From: Sulfonitrofixus sp039714575
GTDB lineage: Bacteria > Campylobacterota > Campylobacteria > Campylobacterales > Sulfurimonadaceae
Direction of reading: 5' to 3'
DNA: 19,485 bases
Assembly (NCBI GenBank): GCA_039714575.1
Contig: JBDLJE010000045.1
Location: forward strand, 1-19,485
Positions 13,675 through 19,485 of this stretch are shown here, one piece after another. Position numbers and translations under genes: made by a program. The notes beneath the pieces were generated by a model. That model was not told the DNA's origin. It ran no database searches and worked only from the letters and a program-made list of their open reading frames with translations. Each line of letters opens with the position of its first letter. Position 1 is the stretch's first letter.

Positions 13675-14637
13675 TTAGTATGCGTCCAACGCTCTGTTGA
13701 TCTGAACATAGGCTTCGATCGGTGTGGACTCAAAGTAGGCGATGTTATGTTTTTTAGCAAAATCCCGGGTCATCTGCTGCACTTTTAAGAGGTTGTAGCG
13801 CGGCGCTTTTGGAAAGAGGTGGTGCTCTATCTGCGTGTTGAGACCGCCATAGAACCAGTGTACGAACATCCCGCCTTTAAGCGAACGCGACGTGCGCATC
13901 TGAAGCTCTAACCAACTCATGTCTTCGACCTCTTCAACGGTAAAGACCTCACAGCCCAGGTGGTTTGTGATAAAGCCGAATGCCAACCAGGCAGAGAGGA
14001 CAAGGTAAAGTGTTACAAAGACCGTGATCGCATCGGCGAAAGGCAAGAAATAAAAGATCGGACCCCAGATGACAGGCCAGTGCAGCAGCATTAAAAAGAA
14101 CTCGCCGTAGTTCTTGTTCTTCAGCGCAAAACTGTACGACTGGGCGATAAATGCCGGATACATAAAGAACATCGCACCCCAGAAGATAATGCGCTTGAAC
14201 TTTTTGATAAAAGGGGAGTTGCCGCGGTTGTTCGGTGTAAACGCACCGTCAAGTGCCATGATGTCCTCATCTTTCTCAATAGTATTACAGAAGTGGTGGT
14301 GGTTGATGTTGTGTTTAAAGTCCCACCAGGATGATGAGTTGCTTAGGATGATAGCTGAAAAAGGGTAGCTCAGACGAAACGAGAGCTTTTTGCTTTGAAA
14401 GTACTGCAGGTGCAGGATGTCATGAGAGACAAAGACGGCGCGGGTGAAGAGCAGGGTCATAAAGAGACCAAGCAGTACAGGGTTCCATAGAGTCATGGTG
14501 CTGTAGACAACAGCAAATGAGATGAAGACGGCGATCATCTCCATGGTGCCGCGGACAGGGACGCGTTTCAGAAGACCGGCTTCACGAACCTGGGTTTTGA
14601 GTTCATCAAAAATATCGGGATAGATAGCTGCTGACAT
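13675..14637 (-). CDS. Membrane fatty acid desaturase
   Basis: This 320-residue di-iron membrane desaturase introduces a double bond into an acyl chain of a membrane lipid or acyl carrier. The three histidine boxes are HDILH (72-76), HNINHHH (109-115) and QIEHH (269-273). A glutamine in the third box, as here, is typical of the front-end (delta-5/delta-6-like) acyl-lipid group rather than delta-9 acyl-CoA enzymes, but there is no N-terminal cytochrome b5 domain. Hydrophobic segments lie at about 33-50, 53-70, 150-166, 180-200 and 203-222. It is probably used to keep membranes fluid. A TATAAT on the minus strand at 14669-14674 sits about 32 bases before the ATG. The regiospecificity cannot be deduced. 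Confidence 0.88.
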   Translation of the reverse strand: MSAAIYPDIFDELKTQVREAGLLKRVPVRGTMEMIAVFISFAVVYSTMTLWNPVLLGLFMTLLFTRAVFVSHDILHLQYFQSKKLSFRLSYPFSAIILSNSSSWWDFKHNINHHHFCNTIEKDEDIMALDGAFTPNNRGNSPFIKKFKRIIFWGAMFFMYPAFIAQSYSFALKNKNYGEFFLMLLHWPVIWGPIFYFLPFADAITVFVTLYLVLSAWLAFGFITNHLGCEVFTVEEVEDMSWLELQMRTSRSLKGGMFVHWFYGGLNTQIEHHLFPKAPRYNLLKVQQMTRDFAKKHNIAYFESTPIEAYVQINRALDAY

Positions 14638-14668
14638 ACGTATGGCCTAGTGTATAAATTTCGATGCC

Positions 14669-14674
14669 ATTATA
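14669..14674 (-). promoter_or_regulatory. -10 element of the desaturase gene
   Basis: The minus-strand sequence AGTTATAATGG contains a perfect TATAAT, placing the transcript start near 14662 and a leader of about 25 bases. No consensus -35 is seen. Confidence 0.5.
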
Positions 14675-14731
14675 ACTAGTATTTACTTATGATTTTTATA
14701 ATACTATTTGTTAGTAGTAATTCAGATGTCA

Positions 14732-14747
14732 TTTTTTTGTATATAAT
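14732..14747 (+). promoter_or_regulatory. truC promoter placing the start at the ATG
   Basis: A T7 run (14732-14738) followed by GTA and TATAAT (14742-14747) is an excellent Campylobacterota sigma-70 promoter. Only five bases separate TATAAT from the ATG at 14753, so transcription should begin at or next to the initiation codon. Confidence 0.65.
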
Positions 14748-14752
14748 TCTGC

Positions 14753-15517
14753 ATGGAAGAGCTGGAAATAATATATCAGGATGAACATATAGTCGCTATC
14801 AATAAACCGTCGGGTCTTTTGGTGCATCGTTCACTCATCGACAAAAGAGAGACGCGCTTTGCCATACAGATTTTGCGCGACCAGATCGGTCAATATGTCT
14901 ACCCGGTGCACCGTCTGGACAAACCCACCTCTGGAGTGCTGCTGTTTGCCCTGAACAAGGAGGCTGCCAGAGCACTTTCTGAACAGATCCTTGCGCATGG
15001 GTTCAGTAAAGAGTACCTCGCTGTGGTACGGGGGTATATTGAAGAAGAGGGTGTTATAGACTATCCTCTTAAAGAGGTGCTGGACAAGATGACAGATGCG
15101 AGGGCACGTCAAGACAAACCGGCACAGGATGCGATAACCACGTTTGAGAAGATCGATCAGGTCGAGCTGCCTTTTGCCGTTGGCCGTTACAGTACCGCCC
15201 GCTACTCTCTGGTATGTCTAAGACCGCAGACAGGACGTAAACATCAACTGCGCCGCCATATGAAACATCTTCTGCACCCTATAGTCGGTGACACAAAGTA
15301 CGGACGCAATGAACATAACCGTTTTTTCCGTGAACAGTATGATGCGCATCGTCTCTTGCTGCATGCAGAGAGCTTAACGTTTACACATCCTGTCTTAGAG
15401 AGAAAGATCGTGTTGAGAGCAGGGTTGGACGAGACCTTTAGCCGGGTGCTGGAAGAGATGGAGACGGTGTTTGACAGAAGCTGTTTAGAGACAGCATTTA
15501 CGATCGGGGAGAGCTGA
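14753..15517 (+). CDS. truC: tRNA pseudouridine(65) synthase TruC
   Basis: This 254-residue RluA-family enzyme matches TruC, which makes pseudouridine 65 in certain tRNAs. The catalytic loop is HRLDKPTSG (53-61), with D56 as nucleophile. The TruC-specific C-terminal pattern is present: QTGRKHQLRRHMKHLLHPIVG, then GDTKYGRNEHNRFFRE and HRLLLHAESL. Family members begin with xLExxYQDExxVAINKPSGLLVHRS, which fits the ATG used here (EIIYQDEHIVAINKPSGLL), so a later start is unlikely. There is no Shine-Dalgarno sequence, and the promoter abuts the start, so the mRNA is probably leaderless. The TGA stop is one base before the ATG of the pentapeptide-repeat gene, so the two are co-transcribed. Confidence 0.9.
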   Translation: MEELEIIYQDEHIVAINKPSGLLVHRSLIDKRETRFAIQILRDQIGQYVYPVHRLDKPTSGVLLFALNKEAARALSEQILAHGFSKEYLAVVRGYIEEEGVIDYPLKEVLDKMTDARARQDKPAQDAITTFEKIDQVELPFAVGRYSTARYSLVCLRPQTGRKHQLRRHMKHLLHPIVGDTKYGRNEHNRFFREQYDAHRLLLHAESLTFTHPVLERKIVLRAGLDETFSRVLEEMETVFDRSCLETAFTIGES

Positions 15518-15518
15518 G

Positions 15519-16106
15519 ATGTTCAGACAAAAAGAGTACTGGGCTGAAAGTTTTAATGACCTTGAGTTGACTGAACAGCACTTCTCGTCGATAGAGTTTG
15601 ATGACTGTACCTTCAGAGGGTGTGACTTTCGCAAGACGGAATTCAGCCAGTGCCGGTTTATAGATTGCCACTTTGTAGACTGTAATATGAACGTTGTCAG
15701 TTTTACCGGCAGTCGGTTCGAAGAGACACGTTTCTCCTCATGTAAATTGAGCGGTGTTGACTGGACAACGGTAGATTACTCAGAGTTCATACAAGAGGCA
15801 CCTTTTTCGTTTGATACGTCTGTTCTGGACTACAGCTCTTTTTTTGGCGAAAGACTAGAGAACTTACGCCTGCAAAAGTGTCGTGTGATCGAAGTGGACT
15901 TTAGAGAGGCTGATCTCAGCGGGGCAGACTTCTCCGGAAGTGAACTCAGCAAGAGCCAGTTTCGTAACACTAACGTAAGCAGTTGTGATTTTAGAGAGGC
16001 CTACAGTTATACAATTGATATACGGATCAACACTATAGCAGGGGCAAAGTTCAGTCGTGACGAGGCTGTCAGTCTTTTGGAGAGTCTTGATATCGTTCTA
16101 GAGTAA
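15519..16106 (+). CDS. Qnr-like pentapeptide-repeat protein
   Basis: This 195-residue soluble protein is made almost entirely of pentapeptide repeats A(D/N)LxX, with F or L in the centre (FDDCTFRGCDFRKTEFSQCRF near 27-47, then DFREADLSGADFSGSELSKS). They predict a right-handed quadrilateral beta-helix. A non-repeat insert at about 85-115 and a C-terminal helix (DEAVSLLESLDIVLE) resemble the layout of Qnr proteins, whose tail reads xxASLLMERLGI. Qnr and MfpA mimic DNA and protect gyrase from quinolones; many other members have unknown roles, so drug resistance is not shown. The protein is cysteine-rich for the family. GGGGAGAG precedes the ATG, and it is translationally coupled to truC. Confidence 0.8.
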   Translation: MFRQKEYWAESFNDLELTEQHFSSIEFDDCTFRGCDFRKTEFSQCRFIDCHFVDCNMNVVSFTGSRFEETRFSSCKLSGVDWTTVDYSEFIQEAPFSFDTSVLDYSSFFGERLENLRLQKCRVIEVDFREADLSGADFSGSELSKSQFRNTNVSSCDFREAYSYTIDIRINTIAGAKFSRDEAVSLLESLDIVLE

Positions 16107-16112
16107 TTTGGG

Positions 16113-16118
16113 TAGAAT
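16113..16118 (+). promoter_or_regulatory. Possible -10 element for the exported BamE-like protein gene
   Basis: TAGAAT lies just after the pentapeptide-repeat gene stop and 30 bases before the ATG at 16149, preceded by TTTGGG. It suggests a separate transcript from truC. Confidence 0.4.
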
Positions 16119-16148
16119 ATATGAATACCTAATATATTAAGAGATACG

Positions 16149-16754
16149 ATGATTAAAATGTTATTACTTCTTTTGGTACCGGTTTTTGCTGTTTACGCAG
16201 TAGAACTCGGTGCCCCGTATAACTATAAATATAACCATAAGCTGCAGCTTGATCAAACAACGGTACAGGATGCCATCGAGCAATACGGTACACCCAGGGA
16301 ACGATACCACGTTAAGTCCCAACTCTACTCTTATGTCTTTTTACGTTATTACAGTACAGACTTAAGTCTATTTTCCGGTAAGGCACGAATGAGTTACTTG
16401 GAGTTCCGTGAGGATCTTCTTTATGCCTACATCACGGTCAGCAGTTTTGACAATGACTCTACCAACTTCAGTTACACCAAGGCCAAAGAGATCAAAGTCG
16501 GTGACAGCATTGATGATGTGGTTAAGCGTATTGGCGAGCCTTCCGGTATGGGCAAGTGCCCTATAAACACAGGTAAGTTTTCCGGTTTTTGCAAAGATGG
16601 TGAACAGACGTGGATGTGGCTTTATGCCAAGACCAACGGGATGATGAACAGTGAGAAGTTGAGAGCGAAAGCCTTTTTGGTAGGTGTTGACAAAGAGGGT
16701 AATGTTGTTGAAATTGAACGTGAAAGAATTACAATACTTACAAAAGGACAATAG
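16149..16754 (+). CDS. Exported protein with two BamE/SmpA-like halves, unknown function
   Basis: This 201-residue protein has a signal peptide (MIKMLLLLLVPVFAVYA, cleavage likely before VELG) and no lipobox. The mature part appears to consist of two similar halves. Each opens with the BamE/SmpA-like signature in which a short strand precedes a helix and a xxGxPxxx turn: LQLDQTTVQDAIEQYGTPRE (32-51) and IKVGDSIDDVVKRIGEPSGM (115-134), each followed by strands (YSYVFLRYY; QTWMWLYA). BamE-fold domains serve as protein or peptidoglycan-binding adaptors at the cell envelope. Two cysteines (C137, C148) could form a disulfide. I cannot name a family; the fold assignment is inference. It ends seven bases from the convergent dipeptidase gene. 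Confidence 0.7.
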   Translation: MIKMLLLLLVPVFAVYAVELGAPYNYKYNHKLQLDQTTVQDAIEQYGTPRERYHVKSQLYSYVFLRYYSTDLSLFSGKARMSYLEFREDLLYAYITVSSFDNDSTNFSYTKAKEIKVGDSIDDVVKRIGEPSGMGKCPINTGKFSGFCKDGEQTWMWLYAKTNGMMNSEKLRAKAFLVGVDKEGNVVEIERERITILTKGQ

Positions 16755-16761
16755 TATATTG

Positions 16762-17415
16762 CTACTCGATGACAAAGTCAAAATAGTGCTCTGTAAAGGG
16801 CTCCTCTTTTAGTGTGTAGTGCCACCACTCTTCGGCATAGTTCTTAAAGCCGTTCTCTTCCATCACTTTTTTCAAATATATTCTATTGTTGTGCTGCTCT
16901 TTTGTAACGCTCTGTGCGTTGGTGTGTGAGCGCGGGTCGAAAAAGTCAAAGGGCGTTCCCATGTCGAGTCCATCGACAGTAAGGTCGACTGTACTGCCTC
17001 GGCTGTGACCAGACTTGGCGGCGATGTAGCCCTCTTTGAAAAGGTCTTTTTTCTCCACATTGGGGTAATAAGTGCTTTTCATCCTGGTCTCATTGATCTC
17101 TTTGGCCCAGCGCACAAAATGGTCAACGGCACGCTGCGGACGAAAACAGTCAAAGACCTTTAGAGAATACCCCTCTTTTTGGAGTCTGTTCTGTACGTTT
17201 TGAAGTGCCAGTGCTGTTTCGTTCGTCAGATAGCAGACAGGTTCTTTGTATCCATCGATGGGTCCGCCGATAAAGTTGTCCGTGGTGTTATATCGCATAT
17301 CGAACTTAATAGAGGGTATCTGTTCGTTTACATTGGTAAAAGCGTCTGTTCTATAGTCGGTCGTGTCACCGGCAAAAAGTGTCAGGCTCAGTAGAAGCGT
17401 GATGAGTAGTTTCAT
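16762..17415 (-). CDS. Exported D-alanyl-D-alanine dipeptidase (VanX/DdpX family)
   Basis: This 217-residue zinc peptidase of family M15D has a signal peptide (MKLLITLLLSLTLFAG, cleaved near residue 16), so it acts in the periplasm. Zinc ligands and catalytic residues are intact: H137 and D144 in SGHSRGSTVDLTV, and E196 and H199 in EEWWHYT. The arginine in DCFRPQRAV (R92) corresponds to the transition-state arginine of VanX. It cleaves D-Ala-D-Ala dipeptide. In Gram-negative bacteria such enzymes (for example E. coli DdpX) are linked with recycling or use of D-Ala-D-Ala rather than vancomycin resistance, and no vanH/vanA partner is present here. The tail is complete. It is convergent with the BamE-like gene. 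Confidence 0.9.
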   Translation of the reverse strand: MKLLITLLLSLTLFAGDTTDYRTDAFTNVNEQIPSIKFDMRYNTTDNFIGGPIDGYKEPVCYLTNETALALQNVQNRLQKEGYSLKVFDCFRPQRAVDHFVRWAKEINETRMKSTYYPNVEKKDLFKEGYIAAKSGHSRGSTVDLTVDGLDMGTPFDFFDPRSHTNAQSVTKEQHNNRIYLKKVMEENGFKNYAEEWWHYTLKEEPFTEHYFDFVIE

Positions 17416-17443
17416 AGTATGACTTTCAATAGATATGCTGTAG

Positions 17444-17449
17444 TATACT
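17444..17449 (+). promoter_or_regulatory. Possible -10 element for the 112-residue protein gene
   Basis: TATACT within CTGTAGTATACTTC lies 29 bases before the chosen ATG at 17479 and downstream of an alternative ATG at 17419, which supports the later start. Confidence 0.4.
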
Positions 17450-17478
17450 TCAAAGAGAATAAATCCCGGAGAGTAAAA

Positions 17479-17817
17479 ATGGCAATATCTACATGGGCAA
17501 TAGAAGTCAGCGATAAAAATGTCTTAAACAGACTGATCGGTATGGTGCAAAACCAGGAACTAGAAGAGATCTTCCTCTGTCAGATAGAGTATGATGGTGC
17601 TGTGATGAAGGAGCTTGCAAAAGGTGCAGTGATCGCCATCATCTCTGTAAAAGGGACAACCTTGAAAACATCAGTGACCGGGTTGGGTCACACGGTGCTT
17701 TTAGATGACCTCCCAGATAACATGTTCGACATCTATGATGACGGCGCGGCACTTAAAGGTGTCATCTACCCTGAGTCGGAAGAGGACGAGTTAAAGATGA
17801 TAGAGAGACTCTCTTAG
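17479..17817 (+). CDS. Small protein of unknown function
   Basis: I do not recognise this 112-residue, acidic, cytosolic protein. The N-terminal part (MAISTWAIEVSDKNVLNRLI) is followed by alternating strands and helices (LEEIFLCQIEYDG, GAVIAIISVKGTTLKTSV), and the tail is very acidic (ESEEDELKMIERL). The start at 17479 is chosen because GGAGAG stands five bases upstream and a -10 element lies between it and the earlier in-frame ATG at 17419. Its TAG stop overlaps the TAA stop of the convergent permease gene in the four bases 17814-17817. No link to metal transport is evident. Confidence 0.65.
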   Translation: MAISTWAIEVSDKNVLNRLIGMVQNQELEEIFLCQIEYDGAVMKELAKGAVIAIISVKGTTLKTSVTGLGHTVLLDDLPDNMFDIYDDGAALKGVIYPESEEDELKMIERLS

Positions 17818-18566
17818 TCTTCGTTCTCTTTTTTTGTACTTTTTACCAAGACGAAGATAAGACTTAAGAGGGCACCTAAAAAGACGATGCTGTAGCCTGT
17901 CGGCAGGTCATAGTAGAAGCCGACGGCTACCGCTGTGATAGAGAAGAACCATCCAAATCCAAAGGCGACAAACAGAGGGGAGAAGCTTTTCTGCATACTG
18001 GCCACCATTGCCGGAGCGATGAGCAGGGTAAAGACGACAAAGACGCCTGCCAACTGTACTGACGAGGTGACGGTGACGGCTAAGAGAGAGAAGAAAAGAA
18101 GCTCTTTGACAACACCTTTTGTCTTGGGGTAGATATAGTAGATGACCAAGCCGATGAGTGCGTAGATAGCACTGCTTGTATAGAGATCCTCTTCTGTGCT
18201 GAAGAGTATGTCGTTTGCGAGCAGCGACTTAAAGTGTTCCATCCCCTCCGCACTCTGCGCCAGGACCATCATGATCCCGCTGGCACCCAAGACGTAAAGC
18301 AGCCCGATGTAGGCTTCAAGGTGCAGTTTTCTATGCGAACCCAAGGTGATCAGCAGTGCGCCAATGAAGGCAAAGGCCAAGGTCCAAAAGTAGATATGTT
18401 CTCCATGAAAATAGCCGTAACTGACAGCGGCACCTAGTGCAGCCAACTGCCCGATCGCCAGGTCGGTAAAGATAATGCCGCGCTCTAAAATACGGATCCC
18501 GAACCAGGAGTGGATCATGACCAGGATGATGAGAAGAAGGGCGGGGATCAAAAAGATATCAATCAT
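17814..18566 (-). CDS. Metal ABC transporter permease (ZnuB/MntB, ABC-3 family)
   Basis: This 250-residue protein has seven to eight hydrophobic helices and belongs to the ABC-3 permeases for zinc, manganese or iron. Typical family segments are the ERGIIFTDLAIGQLAALGAA region (28-47), GLLYVLGASGIMMVLA (88-103), and SSVQLAGVFVVFTLLIAPAM (167-186), whose LxGxxxVxxxLxxPA pattern is the ABC-3 signature. The start ATG overlaps the TGA stop of the solute-binding protein gene by eight bases, so the two are translated from one message. The ATPase partner is not in this window. The tail KSTKKENED lies in the cytosol. The metal (Zn versus Mn) cannot be decided from the permease. Confidence 0.9.
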   Translation of the reverse strand: MIDIFLIPALLLIILVMIHSWFGIRILERGIIFTDLAIGQLAALGAAVSYGYFHGEHIYFWTLAFAFIGALLITLGSHRKLHLEAYIGLLYVLGASGIMMVLAQSAEGMEHFKSLLANDILFSTEEDLYTSSAIYALIGLVIYYIYPKTKGVVKELLFFSLLAVTVTSSVQLAGVFVVFTLLIAPAMVASMQKSFSPLFVAFGFGWFFSITAVAVGFYYDLPTGYSIVFLGALLSLIFVLVKSTKKENED

Positions 18567-19440
18567 GGGTCACCGCATCTGTAAGGTAGTCAAAGAGCTC
18601 AACAAGCGAAGTGATGGAGTCTAAGGCACCGATGTCGTGAGGCATGCGAATGATCTTGATACCTGTTTTATTGCTGATATACTCCGCAGTTTTTGTAGAG
18701 TGGTAGACGTCATGCAGGATACAGCAGGGCTTCTCGTTCTTAATGAGTCTCACAAGCTCCAGGGTGTGGCGTGATGAGGGCGGGATGCCCGGCAGAGGTT
18801 CGATAGTCCCGATGTTGACAAGACCGTAAGCTCTGTTAAAATAGGCAAGGTTATTATGGTACTGGATGACCTGTATCCCCTCTCTTGGGGCCATTTTACT
18901 CTTCCACTGCTCAAGATGTCCTTTCCACTCTTTTTCAAAAGCGTTGTAGTTGGCTTCGTAAATATCTTTATGCTCACGGTCGATGGAGATCAAAAAAGCG
19001 GCTACCGTCTGTGCAATAACAAGTACATTGTTCGGGTCAAGATGATAGTGGGGATTGCCGTCAGGGTGGACATCGCCCTTTGAACGGTCTACCGACGAGG
19101 GCTTTTGGATCATCTTGACGTAGTGAGAGAGGTTTAAAAAACTCTTTGCATTTGGCTGGACCTTCGCGTTGTTGGCACGTCTCATCAGAGGAGGAAGCCA
19201 GCCGATCTCAAGCTGCCCGCCGTTCATAATAAGCGCATCGGCGCTGCGAAGCTTGGAGATAAGCGAGGGACGGGGCACCACAAAGTGCGGGTCCCAGTTC
19301 CCTTTAGCCAAGACGACGGTCTTGACATGGTCTTGGCCGATCGTCTTGGTGATAGCCCCTATATAGGGGTAGCTTACCACAATGTTGAGATGGCCAAAGA
19401 GTGACAATGGTAAAAGAAGCAACCAAAGGTATTTCATCAT
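18559..19440 (-). CDS. Metal ABC transporter solute-binding protein (ZnuA/TroA, cluster A-I)
   Basis: This 293-residue protein has a signal peptide (MMKYLWLLLLPLSLFG) without a lipobox, so it is a soluble periplasmic protein. Candidate metal ligands are at the family positions: H52 in NWDPHFVVPRPS, H131 in GNPHYHLDP, H195 in QYHNNLAYF, and an acidic residue in the C-terminal lobe (D270 or D274 in PHDIGALDS). The loop before H131 is short (SKGDVHPDGNPHYH), unlike the long His-rich loop of many ZnuA proteins. The GNPHYxLDP motif is common in zinc- or manganese-binding members. AGGA precedes the first of two adjacent ATGs (MM), so either could start translation. It shares a message with the permease gene. 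Confidence 0.9.
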   Translation of the reverse strand: MMKYLWLLLLPLSLFGHLNIVVSYPYIGAITKTIGQDHVKTVVLAKGNWDPHFVVPRPSLISKLRSADALIMNGGQLEIGWLPPLMRRANNAKVQPNAKSFLNLSHYVKMIQKPSSVDRSKGDVHPDGNPHYHLDPNNVLVIAQTVAAFLISIDREHKDIYEANYNAFEKEWKGHLEQWKSKMAPREGIQVIQYHNNLAYFNRAYGLVNIGTIEPLPGIPPSSRHTLELVRLIKNEKPCCILHDVYHSTKTAEYISNKTGIKIIRMPHDIGALDSITSLVELFDYLTDAVTHD

Positions 19441-19446
19441 ATTGTC

Positions 19447-19485
19447 CTAAAAACTGTGTGCACCGTGTGCACCGATCGCGATGTT
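19447..19485 (-). CDS. C-terminal end of an upstream minus-strand gene (partial)
   Basis: The minus strand is open from the right edge to a TAG at 19447-19449, reading NIAIGAHGAHSF. The stop is six bases before the solute-binding protein start, which suggests the same operon. The tandem GTGTGCACC (plus strand 19456-19474 region) encodes the GAHGAH repeat. A metal-transport ATPase with a His-bearing tail, or an outer membrane receptor ending in Phe, would suit the context, but twelve residues do not allow assignment. Confidence 0.4.
   Translation of the reverse strand, partial: NIAIGAHGAHSF

Noticed and set aside
16762..17415. Vancomycin resistance cluster
   Set aside because: Only a VanX-like enzyme is present, it is exported, and no ligase or dehydrogenase genes accompany it.
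19456..19475. Tandem GTGTGCACC as an intergenic repeat
   Set aside because: It is in frame and coding on the minus strand as the end of an upstream gene.

Overview
The window looks like an ordinary chromosomal stretch of a Campylobacterota (former Epsilonproteobacteria) member, most like Sulfurimonas or a relative. The reasons are the compact RNase R next to holA, the mix of GTG and ATG starts, T-rich tracts directly upstream of TATAAT boxes (7591-7607, 14732-14747), and the combination of DUF3817, Sel1, TruC and Rrf2 proteins. This assignment is inference from protein style; no marker gene is present. There is no prophage, insertion sequence, CRISPR array, tRNA or rRNA gene that I can see.

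Layout. 1-383 is non-coding with three clustered hairpins. 384-1640 (+) encodes a leucine-rich-repeat/protein kinase fusion, whose stop codon overlaps the stop of the convergent rnr-holA pair (RNase R, DNA polymerase III delta; minus strand, 1637-4560). Divergent from rnr lies a plus-strand run: an exported Sel1-repeat protein, a small unknown protein, a GreB-like transcript cleavage factor and a PpiC-type parvulin (4628-6970). A four-cysteine Rrf2 regulator (minus strand, apparently starting at ATT) is followed by divergent purL with its own strong promoter, leader stem-loop and terminator, then a DUF3817 membrane protein with a UUCG-capped terminator.

From 10.4 to 14.7 kb, a membrane NIT-PAS-HD-GYP sensor (minus) and a nitrilase (plus) diverge from a 254-bp region (from the chosen sensor start) that contains a perfect TGTGA-N6-TCACA palindrome. 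A three-His-box fatty acid desaturase (minus) converges on the nitrilase over a shared hairpin.

From 14.75 kb, truC appears to be leaderless and is coupled by a 1-nt gap to a Qnr-like pentapeptide-repeat protein. An exported protein with two BamE/SmpA-like halves follows, converging on an exported VanX/DdpX-type D-Ala-D-Ala dipeptidase. A small unknown protein then converges, with overlapping stops, on a zinc/manganese-type ABC uptake pair (permease and solute-binding protein). The last 13 codons of another minus-strand gene are visible at the right edge.

Most genes are housekeeping. The points most worth attention are translation initiation (ATT start of the Rrf2 gene, leaderless truC), the LRR-kinase, the CRP-like operator, and the TruC/Qnr-like pair.
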